The notes: generated by a model from the letters alone, not told the origin. Counted from the stretch's first letter, positions 1 to 8,965 are shown. The stretch is DNA of 64,000 bases from Ferruginibacter sp050611725 (GCF_050611725.1 NZ_JBODJB010000001.1:2480001-2544000); one strand, 5' to 3'. A program made the numbers and translations.

Positions 1-1026
1 CATAAAGGCCAGATCATTATAAGCATAAGTGTCAATTCTCCATCCGTCGATACCAAATTCTTCCACACACCATAATGCATGTTGAATAAGAAAATTTACA
101 ACATAGGGATTGTTCTCGTTAAGATCGGGCATTTGTGTGGTGAACCAACCATCACTCATGATCTTTCTTTGTGATGGCACCGCATAGGGATCAAATAATG
201 TTTGATCTTTGTAAGAAGTGTTAGTGTAAGTATCCCATTGGTTCAACCAATTTTTCATTGGCAGATCCTGAACTGTAAAATGATACAATCCTACATGATT
301 GTAAACAGCATCCTGTATGATCTTCATGCCACGTTTATGTGTTGCATCTACCAAGTCATGATATGCTTTGGCTCCTCCTAATCTTGGATCAATGGTGTAA
401 TGATCGGTAAATGCATAGCCATGTTCTGTACGGTTAGGCATATCATTTTCAAGAACCGGATTTAACCAAAGTGTAGTAACACCCAAGTCCTCCAGATAAT
501 CAAGATGATTGGTAATACCCTGTAGATCACCACCATGGCGATTGAATACCGTATCTCTGTTCAAAGTTTGATCCCTCATCCCTTCTATCCTGTCATTTGA
601 TTCATCACCGTTGCTGAACCTGTCCGGCATGATCAAGTACATAAAGTCTTTTGATGTAACTCCTTGGGCATACTCCTTACCGTTACCCTTACGCTTAGGT
701 TTCAATTCGAAATCAATATCAAAAGAGCTGAACTCTTTATTGACTTTTATTTTAACTATGCCCGGCTTTGCTGTTGGTGCAATACTAATATCTAAAAAAA
801 CATAGTTAGTATTTTCAACCTTATTGGTTTTAAGCAACTTTACGCCGGGGTAATTGATCGAAAAACCTTTGCCTGCATTGGAAATGGCATCGCCATGGAT
901 CATGATCTGAACTTTGTTCCATTTCATCCCCGTCCACCAGTTGGTTGGATAACAAGTATAGCCCGTTTGTGCAAATGAGCAATAAGTAATTAGCAATAGA
1001 CAATTAGTAATAAGAAATTTTTTCAT
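1..1026 (-). CDS. GH13 alpha-amylase / neopullulanase-like enzyme, secreted (C-terminus cut by window edge)
   Basis: The minus strand reads open from an ATG at 1026 to the window edge, giving 342 residues with no stop, so the C-terminal part lies outside. Residues 1-20 form a signal peptide ending in CSFAQ. An N-terminal beta-sandwich-like segment follows, then the GH13 barrel: a conserved region I motif (QDAVYNH) and region II (GWRIDTY), whose Asp is the family's nucleophile. The N-terminal domain plus barrel resembles the Bacteroidota neopullulanase/cyclomaltodextrinase (SusA-like) group, which hydrolyses alpha-1,4-glucans in the periplasm. The gene begins only 7 bases after the MFS transporter stop, so the two are surely co-transcribed. 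Exact substrate preference cannot be read here. The signal-peptide codons consist largely of 7-bp repeats. Confidence 0.9.
   Translation of the reverse strand, partial: MKKFLITNCLLLITYCSFAQTGYTCYPTNWWTGMKWNKVQIMIHGDAISNAGKGFSINYPGVKLLKTNKVENTNYVFLDISIAPTAKPGIVKIKVNKEFSSFDIDFELKPKRKGNGKEYAQGVTSKDFMYLIMPDRFSNGDESNDRIEGMRDQTLNRDTVFNRHGGDLQGITNHLDYLEDLGVTTLWLNPVLENDMPNRTEHGYAFTDHYTIDPRLGGAKAYHDLVDATHKRGMKIIQDAVYNHVGLYHFTVQDLPMKNWLNQWDTYTNTSYKDQTLFDPYAVPSQRKIMSDGWFTTQMPDLNENNPYVVNFLIQHALWCVEEFGIDGWRIDTYAYNDLAFM
978..1019. repeat. Six degenerate heptamers inside the amylase signal-peptide codons
   Basis: On the plus strand six consecutive 7-mers read AGCAATA, AGTAATT, AGCAATA, GACAATT, AGTAATA, AGAAATT. 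They lie fully inside the 5' end of the GH13 coding sequence and encode most of the hydrophobic core of its signal peptide. Because 7 is not a multiple of 3, gain or loss of one unit would shift the reading frame. Confidence 0.75.
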
Positions 1027-1033
1027 ATAGTAA

Positions 1034-2365
1034 TTATTTTTTTTCTGGAGATGAACCATCTCCTTTGATTAAAAAATAGCACAGTAGTGCCGCAATGACC
1101 ATCAAGACTCCACCTATTTCAACAGCCAATAAACGATCATTGTGCAAAATATTTTTCATTACCCAGCCAAACCCGAGCGAAGCAATAATTTCAGGTAATA
1201 CAATAAAGAAATTAAAAATGCCCATATATACTCCTACCTTTTCTTTCGGCAAAACTCCACTAAGCATCGCATATGGCATAGACAAAATACTTGCCCAGGC
1301 AATACCAACACCAACCATGCTGCCATACAACATATATTTATTTTTGACAAATGCCACGCTGATCAAACCAATAGCACCACACAAAAGACAAATAGTATGT
1401 GTTAGTTTACGACCAAATTTATTGGCAATTGAAGGCAATACAAATGCAAACAAGAATGTAACCACATTATAAAATGCCAAAGTAAGTCCGCCAAAATTTG
1501 TTCCTTGCCCATATAAAGGATCCGTTTCACTGGTGGCTCCAAACACATTACGGGCTACTGCCGTATTATAATAGAACCACATCAAAAACAAACCCGGCCA
1601 AGTAAAAAACTGCACCAAAGCCAATGCCTTCATTCGTTTAGGCATATGCGTTATAGAATGTAGAATTTCTTTCAATCCACCTATAAAGCCATTACCTGAT
1701 TCATTTGCATGCTCATTCTCATTAGGCGGATATTCATTTGACGTAATCACAGTATATAATACTGCTACTAGAAACATAAAACCACCTATATAAAACGACC
1801 ACTTCACATTGTCGGGAATTACGCCACTGGCTGCAGTGGAACTCATATCAAAAACATTGGTCATCAACCATGGTAATGCAGACGCAATACTTCCTCCCAA
1901 ACCTATCATCAAGCTTTGCATTACAAACCCCGATGTACTTTGTTTATCAGACAATTTATCAGTTACAAATGCACGAAAAGGTTCCATTGCCACATTGCCA
2001 AACACATCCATTATCCATAAGAGCCCTGCAGCCATCCACAACACCGAACTATGTGGCATAATAAATAGTGCAATAGAACTCATAATGGCACCTATTAAAA
2101 AATACGGACGTCTTCTACCCCAACGAGGATGCCAGGTACGGTCACTCATGTAACCAATAATTGGCTGAACGAGTAAACCTGTAAGTGGGGCTGCTAAAAA
2201 TAAGAATGGGATTTTATCTGCATCAGCATGCAAATGTTCATAAATCGGTCCCATATTGGCACGCTGTAAATCCCATCCAAACTGAATGCCGAAGAAACCG
2301 ACACTCATATTGATGATCTCCAATAAGGTTAATTTGGGTTTTTGAGTAACACCTAATTCTGACAT
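1034..2365 (-). CDS. MFS sugar transporter, SLC45 (maltose/sucrose)-like
   Basis: A 443-residue polytopic membrane protein with about 12 hydrophobic segments. The loop 2-3 motif GRRRPYF (about residues 83-89) and the early sequence QFGWDLQRANMGPIYE are typical of the SLC45/GPH-type branch that carries maltose or sucrose with protons. Its position between glgC and a periplasmic amylase suggests that it imports maltose or short maltodextrins released by that enzyme. The ATG at 2365 is well placed. A terminator-like hairpin separates it from glgC, and a 6-5-6 inverted repeat lies just upstream, so transporter plus amylase may form their own regulated unit. Substrate is inferred from context. Confidence 0.87.
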   Translation of the reverse strand: MSELGVTQKPKLTLLEIINMSVGFFGIQFGWDLQRANMGPIYEHLHADADKIPFLFLAAPLTGLLVQPIIGYMSDRTWHPRWGRRRPYFLIGAIMSSIALFIMPHSSVLWMAAGLLWIMDVFGNVAMEPFRAFVTDKLSDKQSTSGFVMQSLMIGLGGSIASALPWLMTNVFDMSSTAASGVIPDNVKWSFYIGGFMFLVAVLYTVITSNEYPPNENEHANESGNGFIGGLKEILHSITHMPKRMKALALVQFFTWPGLFLMWFYYNTAVARNVFGATSETDPLYGQGTNFGGLTLAFYNVVTFLFAFVLPSIANKFGRKLTHTICLLCGAIGLISVAFVKNKYMLYGSMVGVGIAWASILSMPYAMLSGVLPKEKVGVYMGIFNFFIVLPEIIASLGFGWVMKNILHNDRLLAVEIGGVLMVIAALLCYFLIKGDGSSPEKK

Positions 2366-2391
2366 GGCAATGGCTTTAAATTATCGTTATT

Positions 2392-2408
2392 TGTGTACAA
2401 AATACACA
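2392..2408. promoter_or_regulatory. Inverted repeat TGTGTA-N5-TACACA upstream of the transporter
   Basis: Perfect 6-bp arms with a 5-bp spacer, 27 bases before the transporter ATG and just after the glgC terminator. Position and symmetry fit a dimeric repressor operator overlapping the promoter of the transporter-amylase unit. No cognate regulator is encoded nearby, so the role is inferred. Confidence 0.35.
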
Positions 2409-2426
2409 TTTTATTTTAAATACAAA

Positions 2427-2453
2427 AAAACATCCTCGTTGGGAGGATGTTTT
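2427..2453 (-). terminator. Intrinsic terminator after glgC
   Basis: An 11-bp perfect stem (AAAACATCCTC / GAGGATGTTTT) with a 5-base loop. On the minus strand it is followed by a T run. It lies between the glgC stop and the transporter start. Confidence 0.8.
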
Positions 2454-2472
2454 AACATAGTTAAGCTATTAT

Positions 2473-3750
2473 TTAAATAACAAATCCGTTCTCAATGATA
2501 GCATCTTTTTTAATTACCACAATACCATCTTTAATGGTATACAAAGCATGATCTCCGGGAGTCAAATGTGTTCCACCATTGATGCGTACATCATTACCAA
2601 TTCTACAATGTTTATCAACGATCACATTATGAAGGAAACAACGTTCGCCGATACCTACTTTAGGAATACCTCTTTCTTCGGCATGTTGTATTTCTTCCAG
2701 CGTTTCATAATAATCACTACCCATCATATAACAGTTGGTGATAGTAGTTCCTTTACCGATACGGGTACGAATACCAATTACACTGTCTTCAATTCTCGAT
2801 GCATGAATGATACAACCATCGGCGATCAATGTTCTTTCTAATGTTGTTCCGCTGATCTTTGCCGGTGGCAACATACGTGAACGACTATAGATCGTTTTTG
2901 ATTTGTCGAATAAATTGAAATGAGGAATATCTTTTGTTAAAGCAAGATTTGCTTCAAAGAAAGAATAGATATTTCCGATATCCGTCCAGTAACCATCGTA
3001 TTGAAAACTTAATACTTTGTATTTGCTAATAGAGTCAGGCATAATTTCTTTACCAAAGTCTGTAGCCTTTGCATGCTCTTCATCTAACAAATGAAATAAT
3101 AATTTTCTGCTGAATACATAGATACCCATTGAGGCCAGATAGTTTCTTCCTGCACTTTTCATTGCATCTCCTGTATCGCTTGTCCAATCGGGCAATAATT
3201 CTGCAGCAGGTTTTTCTATGAATGAGGTGATCTGTCCTTTATCGTTAGATTTAAGAATACCGAATTCTGTAGCTTCTCTTGCAGTAACCGGAATGGTTGC
3301 AATGGTAATATCTGCATTTTGCTTTTGGTGATTATCAATCATCTCCGCAAAATCCATTTGATATAATTGATCGCCTGATAAGATCAATACATAATCATAA
3401 TCATAACTGCGTATATGCCTTAACGATTGTCTCACCGCATCAGCAGTTCCCTGAAACCATTTCGGATTATCAGGTGTTTGTTCTGCTGCCAGAATATCTA
3501 CAAAACCACTACTGAAAATGCTGAACTGATAGGTATTTTTTATGTGCTTATTTAAAGAAGCAGAGTTGAATTGAGTCAGTACCAAAATTCTATTGATACC
3601 TGAATTGATACAGTTGGAAATAGGAATATCTACCAATCGGTACTTTCCGGCAATAGGAACGGCCGGTTTACTTCTGCTAGCTGTTAAAGGATAAAGCCTT
3701 GAACCGGCCCCACCACCTAAAACGATTGATATTACTGATTTTCCTGTCAT
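2473..3750 (-). CDS. glgC: Glucose-1-phosphate adenylyltransferase
   Basis: This 425-residue enzyme makes ADP-glucose from glucose-1-phosphate and ATP, the committed step of bacterial glycogen synthesis. The N-terminal nucleotidyltransferase signature LGGGAGSRLYPLT is followed by the lysine-containing SKPAVPIAGKYRLVDIPISN block. The central ILSGDQLYQMD segment holds a metal-binding Asp, and the last third is a left-handed beta-helix with IG-x-x-x repeats. Length is normal for the family. It lies 96 bases downstream of glgA on the same strand and is followed by a terminator. GlgC enzymes are usually allosterically controlled; the effector cannot be predicted from the sequence. Confidence 0.96.
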   Translation of the reverse strand: MTGKSVISIVLGGGAGSRLYPLTASRSKPAVPIAGKYRLVDIPISNCINSGINRILVLTQFNSASLNKHIKNTYQFSIFSSGFVDILAAEQTPDNPKWFQGTADAVRQSLRHIRSYDYDYVLILSGDQLYQMDFAEMIDNHQKQNADITIATIPVTAREATEFGILKSNDKGQITSFIEKPAAELLPDWTSDTGDAMKSAGRNYLASMGIYVFSRKLLFHLLDEEHAKATDFGKEIMPDSISKYKVLSFQYDGYWTDIGNIYSFFEANLALTKDIPHFNLFDKSKTIYSRSRMLPPAKISGTTLERTLIADGCIIHASRIEDSVIGIRTRIGKGTTITNCYMMGSDYYETLEEIQHAEERGIPKVGIGERCFLHNVIVDKHCRIGNDVRINGGTHLTPGDHALYTIKDGIVVIKKDAIIENGFVI

Positions 3751-3846
3751 ACTGCTATAGAGTTTTTTTGGGTTAACTTGAATGCTTGTTATTCGTTTAA
3801 AATTAGTACATAAAATTTATCGGATAAAATATTTTACGTAATTCTC

Positions 3847-5262
3847 TTATAATTGTTTGTAAAGCTCAATATAAGTGCCTGCGCTTTTCTCCCAACTGTT
3901 GTCCAGTTGCATGATGGTAGCACGGACAGCATCCATCTTTTTGGGGTCTTTGTACAATTCCAATGCCCTGTAAACAGAATATGTAATATCACCAACAGTT
4001 GCATTGTTGAATTTGATGCCATAGCCTCCCGGCTCTCCATAATCGATCACCGTATCTCTCAGTCCGCCTGTGTTGCGTACAATGGGCACTGTACCGTAAC
4101 GCATGGCATACATTTGATTCAGGCCGCAAGGCTCTACCCTGCTGGGCATCAATAGAAAATCGGCACCGGCATACATTTGATGACTAAGCTTTTCGTTATA
4201 CCCTATCCTTGAGTTATAATAACCTGTAAGGGTATGTGTCATTCCCGCCAATTGCTCTTCTACCCAGCTTTCGCCGCTACCAAGTATGAGAAAATTCATC
4301 CTTCCTTCCATATGATAAATTGAGTCGCCAATCACCGCCGGCAAAAGATCCGCAGCTTTCTCATGCACCAACCTGCCAATGAAAATTATTAACGGTTTAG
4401 TAATATCCAATCCAAACTGGTCGCACAATATTTTCTTATTGGCAAACTTGCCTTCATCTGCATCTTCAAGGCTAAAATTAATATCGAGATAAGTATCCGT
4501 TGCAGGATCCCATACTGCATCGTCAATACCATTGAGGATACCCACACATTTTCCTTTTTCATATTCAAATAAGGCTTCCAGCCCATTCGACATGTATTTC
4601 AATTCATCTAAATAGCTATTGCTTACTGTAGTTACTTTATCTGCACATTTCACACCGCATGCCAATGGGTTGATAGTGTTCTCCCATTCCAACAAACCAC
4701 CTTTCCAGCTATCCCATGCAGGAATAAAATTGGCTTTATCCCAACCGATCCATCCCTGATATTGACCATTGTGTATGGTTAGTACTGTTTTAATATGATC
4801 GAGCTGTTGGTAATCATAACAGTGCTTCATCATGAATGGAATTAACGCAGTATGATAATCATGCACATGCACAACATCAGGTTGATGCTGCCATTTGCTC
4901 AACCAATCAACAACCGAAATTTGAAAGGCAACAAATCTTTCTACATCATCGCCATACCCGTAAATGCCTTCTCTATCAAGCAACCCATAAATATCAACCA
5001 GATAAAGATCGAAGCCCAGTACATTTGTTTTTTCCTTGATGATGGTGTAGTTGATGAAGCCGGCACTACCCATGTGAAAGCCACCTTTATGCACAACATC
5101 AAAACTATTTGCCCCCAAAAATTTGGTGCGATACATTGGCATAACCACTTTGGCAATATGACCGAGTTGATTTTGATATTTCGGCAATGCACCTACTACA
5201 TCACCCAACCCGCCTGCTTTTGCAACGGGATAACACTCTGCACTTACATGTAATATTTCCAT
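3847..5262 (-). CDS. glgA: Glycogen synthase (ADP-glucose, GT5)
   Basis: A 471-residue GT-B glycosyltransferase that extends alpha-1,4-glucan from ADP-glucose. The N-terminal half carries AKAGGLGDVVGALP (the K-x-G-G-L donor-binding motif) and the HVHDYHTALIP segment. The C-terminal half carries IGRLVHEKAADLL and PSRVEPCGLNQMYAMRYG, the family's acidic catalytic motif. It is the first gene of the leftward run glgA-glgC and is divergent from the FucP-like transporter at 5384. A second, half-length glycogen synthase-like gene lies at 54.8 kb, but only this copy is complete. Cytoplasmic. Confidence 0.96.
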   Translation of the reverse strand: MEILHVSAECYPVAKAGGLGDVVGALPKYQNQLGHIAKVVMPMYRTKFLGANSFDVVHKGGFHMGSAGFINYTIIKEKTNVLGFDLYLVDIYGLLDREGIYGYGDDVERFVAFQISVVDWLSKWQHQPDVVHVHDYHTALIPFMMKHCYDYQQLDHIKTVLTIHNGQYQGWIGWDKANFIPAWDSWKGGLLEWENTINPLACGVKCADKVTTVSNSYLDELKYMSNGLEALFEYEKGKCVGILNGIDDAVWDPATDTYLDINFSLEDADEGKFANKKILCDQFGLDITKPLIIFIGRLVHEKAADLLPAVIGDSIYHMEGRMNFLILGSGESWVEEQLAGMTHTLTGYYNSRIGYNEKLSHQMYAGADFLLMPSRVEPCGLNQMYAMRYGTVPIVRNTGGLRDTVIDYGEPGGYGIKFNNATVGDITYSVYRALELYKDPKKMDAVRATIMQLDNSWEKSAGTYIELYKQL

Positions 5263-5303
5263 TAAGATTGATAAATTTTATGTGCTGGTAAATTAATAAG
5301 GAT

Positions 5304-5314
5304 TTGGTTACCAA
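5304..5314. promoter_or_regulatory. Palindrome TTGGT-T-ACCAA between divergent glgA and the FucP-like gene
   Basis: Perfect 5-bp arms around one base, about 40 bases before glgA and 70 before the transporter. It is a possible operator for coordinated control of glucan storage and sugar uptake. A match this short can arise by chance. Confidence 0.2.
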
Positions 5315-5383
5315 CAAGTATTAATGTTGTAAATTTTCCTGTTTGGTCAAATTATTTTACTTTCACGACCTAAACGATCAAAT

Positions 5384-7078
5384 ATGTCAAATGAACACAA
5401 AGACCTTTTAACCGGTGCTGATAAACCTACGCAAATTCCTACTAATTACGGAGCTTTGGGAACCCTGGTGACCGTATTTTTTTTCTGGGGATTTATTGCA
5501 GCGGGCAATAGTATTTTTATCCCTTTTTGTAAACATTATTTTAAACTTGATCAATTTCAAAGCCAGTTAATTGACTTTGCATTTTATACAGCCTACTATG
5601 TTGGAGCTTTAGGCTTATTCGCTTATGGTGCATTTGGTGGCAAAGATCTTGTTGGTAAGTGGGGCTATAAAAAAAGTATCGTTTACGGACTTCTCTTTTC
5701 TGCATTAGGTGCTGCTGCTATGATCATTGCTGTAAATGCAAATGCTTTTGCGGGTATGCTAGTAGGTTTATTCATTGTGGCATTAGGTTTTTCATTGCAA
5801 CAAACTTCCGCACAGCCTTTCTCTATTTCATTAGGAGACCCTTCTACCGGTACAAGCCGTGTGAACTTAGGCGGCGCAATCAATTCATTTGGTACAACGA
5901 TCGGTCCTATTATTGTAGGTATTGCATTATTTGGCACAACTGCTGCAATTACTGATGAACAGATCGCTGCATTGAGCTTAAGTAAAGTGATCATCCTCTA
6001 TTCATGCGTTGGTGCCTTGTTCATTGGGGCTGCAGCTTTATTCTATTTTTCTAAAAAAGTGCCGGCGGGTGTGATGGAAGAAAAAACAGAAAAAGCAAAT
6101 AAGGCTTTAAACACGCTATTGATCATGACAGGTTTATTGATCATTATGCTGGTGCCGGTTTTCAACAGCTATAAAACAGATTTGACCAATGCCGGCGATG
6201 CTGAAAAACATGCAATGGAAATATACCGTATGAAATGGTTGTTAGGTGCATTGGCTATTGTTGTTATCGGTTTATTGGGAGCCAACCTCAGTGCATCAAA
6301 AAAAGCAGATGGATGGGGTGCTATGAAATACCCACAATTAGTGTTAGGAATGCTTGCCATTTTTGTTTACGTAGGGGTGGAAGTTGCGATCGGAAGCAAT
6401 CTGAGCGAATTGTTGAAACAACCGGCTTTTGGCAATTTCCAATCATCTGAAGCAGCACCATATATTTCTATGTATTGGGGTAGTTTGATGATCGGTCGTT
6501 GGGCCGGTGCCGTTAGTGCATTCAACCTGAGCAAACAATCAAAAGCTATTTTACAATTTATTGCCCCACTGATAGCATTCGCAATCATCATTGGTGTGAA
6601 TACAATTTTTGGATATGATATGACAGCACTCTACTATTACATTATTTGTGTACTCGTTCAAATAGCTGCTTCTTTTTTAAGCAAGGACAATCCATCCAAA
6701 ACTTTATTGATATTTGGGTTGCTCGGCGTTGTTGCAATGATCGTTGGATTACTTACTACCGGCACTGTTGCTGTTTATGCTTTCCTAAGCGGAGGCCTAT
6801 TCTGTTCAATCATGTGGCCATGTATTTTTGCATTGTCGATTGCAGGACTTGGAAAATATACCACACAGGGTTCGGCATTTTTAATTATGATGATCCTTGG
6901 CGGAGGTATCATTCCTCCTATCCAGGGAAAATTAGCTGATGTGATCGGCATCCATCAATCTTATTTTATTCCTGTGATCTGTTTTGCATATTTAGCTTTT
7001 TTCGCATTTGCGGTAAAAGGTATTTTACGTAAACAAGGTGTTAGCTTTGATACTGCAACAGCCGGTGGAGGACATTAA
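5384..7078 (+). CDS. FucP-family sugar:H+ symporter (MFS)
   Basis: A 564-residue membrane protein with at least 12 hydrophobic segments. The start FFFWGFIAAGNSIFIPFCKHYF and the QPFSISLGDPSTGTSRVNLGGAINSFGTTIGP block match the FucP/glucose-galactose transporter branch of the MFS. At 564 residues it exceeds the usual ~430; the excess lies in the middle and C-terminal half as additional hydrophobic segments and loops. It is followed after 47 bases, without a terminator, by a ROK sugar kinase, so import coupled to phosphorylation of a hexose (probably glucose) is likely. It is divergent from glgA. Confidence 0.88.
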   Translation: MSNEHKDLLTGADKPTQIPTNYGALGTLVTVFFFWGFIAAGNSIFIPFCKHYFKLDQFQSQLIDFAFYTAYYVGALGLFAYGAFGGKDLVGKWGYKKSIVYGLLFSALGAAAMIIAVNANAFAGMLVGLFIVALGFSLQQTSAQPFSISLGDPSTGTSRVNLGGAINSFGTTIGPIIVGIALFGTTAAITDEQIAALSLSKVIILYSCVGALFIGAAALFYFSKKVPAGVMEEKTEKANKALNTLLIMTGLLIIMLVPVFNSYKTDLTNAGDAEKHAMEIYRMKWLLGALAIVVIGLLGANLSASKKADGWGAMKYPQLVLGMLAIFVYVGVEVAIGSNLSELLKQPAFGNFQSSEAAPYISMYWGSLMIGRWAGAVSAFNLSKQSKAILQFIAPLIAFAIIIGVNTIFGYDMTALYYYIICVLVQIAASFLSKDNPSKTLLIFGLLGVVAMIVGLLTTGTVAVYAFLSGGLFCSIMWPCIFALSIAGLGKYTTQGSAFLIMMILGGGIIPPIQGKLADVIGIHQSYFIPVICFAYLAFFAFAVKGILRKQGVSFDTATAGGGH

Positions 7079-7125
7079 AAATTTAAAACAGTAATTTTAA
7101 ATCTTATTCATATATAATAAACAAG

Positions 7126-8085
7126 ATGAGCAAAAAATATGCAGTTGGTATCGATATTGGCGGTACTACTACCAAATTTGGAATTGTAAATAAAGCCGGA
7201 GAAATTCTGAAACAAGATAGAATACCATCCAACGTTCACGAAAACGTGGAAGATTTTATTGATGAATTATACAGCAAACTAATGCCGATGATCAATGAAG
7301 TTGGTGGTATTGAACATTTCATTGGTATTGGCATGGGTGCCCCTAACGCAAATTTTTATTCCGGCACCATTGAATTTGCTCCGAATCTAAAATGGAAAGG
7401 AATCATTCCGATCGCTGATCTGATGTCGAAAAAATTCGATCTTACTACTAAACTTACCAATGATGCAAATGCAGCTGCTGTTGGAGAAATGACCTACGGT
7501 TGTGCAAAAGGAATGAAACATTTTATTACCATTACGTTAGGTACGGGTGTAGGCAGTGGTATTGTCGTAGACGGAAAAATATTATTAGGTCACGACGGAT
7601 TTGCCGGTGAGTTAGGCCACACCGTTATACGTCATGGAGGCAGACTACATAAAGGCACGGGAATACGTGGAAGTTTAGAAGCATATGCTTCTGCTACTGG
7701 TGTGAGGGAAACAGCGATCGAATTTTTAACCGAAAATCCTGAGCAGGAAAGTCTGCTTAGGGATTACACCATAAATGATCTCACAAGCGAAACGGTATAT
7801 AACTGTGCCATGCAAGGCGATAATATTGCGAATCATATTTTTGAATTTACAGGACAGATCCTTGGTGAATCATTGGCAAATTTCATCATGTTCTCTTCTC
7901 CCGAAGCCATCGTATTATTTGGCGGACTGACCAAGGCCGGCAATCTTTTAATGAATCCAACAAGAAAGAGTATGGAAGCTAATTTGCTGCCCATCTTCCA
8001 AAACAAAGTGAAATTAATTTTCAGTGAACTGAAAGAAGCTGACGCAGCGATATTAGGTGCAAGTGCTTTGGTATGGAATCAGTAA
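7126..8085 (+). CDS. ROK-family sugar kinase (probable glucokinase)
   Basis: A 319-residue ROK kinase. It has the phosphate-1 motif AVGIDIGGTTTKFGIV at the N-terminus, the catalytic LTNDANAAAVGE block near residue 120, and the ITLGTGVGSGIV phosphate-binding loop. The stretch that normally carries the ROK zinc motif (CxCGxxGCLE) reads LHKGTGIRGSLEAYAS here, so all zinc-ligand cysteines are absent. Some ROK branches are known to lack zinc. Pairing with the upstream transporter suggests phosphorylation of an imported hexose feeding glycolysis or glycogen. A rho-independent hairpin follows the small convergent ORF downstream. Confidence 0.9.
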   Translation: MSKKYAVGIDIGGTTTKFGIVNKAGEILKQDRIPSNVHENVEDFIDELYSKLMPMINEVGGIEHFIGIGMGAPNANFYSGTIEFAPNLKWKGIIPIADLMSKKFDLTTKLTNDANAAAVGEMTYGCAKGMKHFITITLGTGVGSGIVVDGKILLGHDGFAGELGHTVIRHGGRLHKGTGIRGSLEAYASATGVRETAIEFLTENPEQESLLRDYTINDLTSETVYNCAMQGDNIANHIFEFTGQILGESLANFIMFSSPEAIVLFGGLTKAGNLLMNPTRKSMEANLLPIFQNKVKLIFSELKEADAAILGASALVWNQ

Positions 8086-8220
8086 TTAAGATGCAATAAA
8101 ATCTTTCAATCGTTGAAACTCTCTTTTATCAGGAGACTCGAAAAGGTTTCTGAAAATGTCAGCAGCAATTTTTTTTATGCTGTGAAGAGATAAGCCGGGT
8201 TGTGTAGTTTTCGTTTGCAT
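8086..8220 (-). CDS. Small conserved-looking protein, 44 aa
   Basis: An ATG at 8220 opens a 44-codon frame ending in TAA at 8086. It begins MQTKTTQPGLSLHSIKK and ends REFQRLKDFIAS. The composition is protein-like (basic N-terminus, amphipathic helical centre, no rare-residue excess). It fills the gap exactly, being tail-to-tail with the ROK kinase. A bidirectional hairpin lies upstream. No known family is recognised. It may be an expressed small protein or a chance frame. Confidence 0.45.
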   Translation of the reverse strand: MQTKTTQPGLSLHSIKKIAADIFRNLFESPDKREFQRLKDFIAS

Positions 8221-8254
8221 AGGATTAAATTTTATAATACAAAGCTACATAGCC

Positions 8255-8280
8255 AAAAGCCCTTATACAAGAGGGCTTTT
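8255..8280. terminator. Bidirectional terminator hairpin
   Basis: A 9-bp perfect stem AAAAGCCCT / AGGGCTTTT with an 8-base loop and U-rich flanks on both strands. On the plus strand it can end ROK kinase transcripts. On the minus strand it sits just upstream of the 44-aa ORF, after the secreted-protein gene at 8384. Confidence 0.7.
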
Positions 8281-8383
8281 TCTGAATTATTGTATCAGTA
8301 TTATCCGTAATATCTGGTAGATATTACCAATTTCTTAAACGTATTAACCAAATTTCACAAGCGTTTTCCCGAAGGGAAAATAC

Positions 8384-8965
8384 TCAACAATTGTCCATTT
8401 GATTGAAAATTACAGGATTATCTATAAACTTACTACAACCAAAGAATTCCTGTGAATCGCATTCGATGGCGTACAATACGTTATCCTTAAAATAGAATAT
8501 CAATTGAAATCCGCTGGTACCATCATATAAGCTTACTATCGAATAACCCTTTCTTTTATCTGGATTTGGGTTAATGGTGAGATAACTACCTTCTAATTTC
8601 TTGATCAGATCATACTTATTATCCCCGATCTTTATTCCACTCTTGGTTTTGATCTTGCTGTCATCACAATATATACTGGCAAGTTCTGTTGTTAGTTTTG
8701 TAGACATGTAATCAAGATAGCTATTAATAACAAGCCTTACCGTAAACCCTTTATAGGTTGTATATACAGTATCAGATACTGAAGTATTCTCTCCTTTAAG
8801 CTGTGTTAAAGTAATTTTGTTATCAAGATATTTATTGACAGAATCAATAGGAAACAATAATTTCAAATCTCCAAACTTAACGGAAGAAATGGTTGGACTG
8901 TTTTGTGCTTTAGTACAAAAAGAAAAGAGTAAAGCGACGAAAAGAGTTAGGTTGAATTTATACAT
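8384..8965 (-). CDS. Secreted protein of unknown function, 193 aa
   Basis: A signal peptide of about 20 residues ending CTKAQ is followed by a 170-residue mixed alpha/beta domain with no motif I can name. Four cysteines occur after the signal peptide (IYCDD, IECDS, FGCSK and the C-terminal residue), which is compatible with disulfides in the periplasm. The segment IKTKSGIKIGDNKYDLIKKLEG, in which a short helix follows IKIGD, recalls small periplasmic domains that begin with a G-x-S-x-x-E/D-type turn, but this is weak. Base composition is AT-rich like the two genes upstream. A weak hairpin (TTTTCCC-gaa-GGGAAAA, 8364-8380) follows the stop. Confidence 0.7.
   Translation of the reverse strand: MYKFNLTLFVALLFSFCTKAQNSPTISSVKFGDLKLLFPIDSVNKYLDNKITLTQLKGENTSVSDTVYTTYKGFTVRLVINSYLDYMSTKLTTELASIYCDDSKIKTKSGIKIGDNKYDLIKKLEGSYLTINPNPDKRKGYSIVSLYDGTSGFQLIFYFKDNVLYAIECDSQEFFGCSKFIDNPVIFNQMDNC

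Noticed and set aside
8364..8380. Hairpin TTTTCCC-gaa-GGGAAAA as terminator of the 193-aa gene
   Set aside because: The stem is short and no T run follows on the minus strand, so it was not listed as a terminator.
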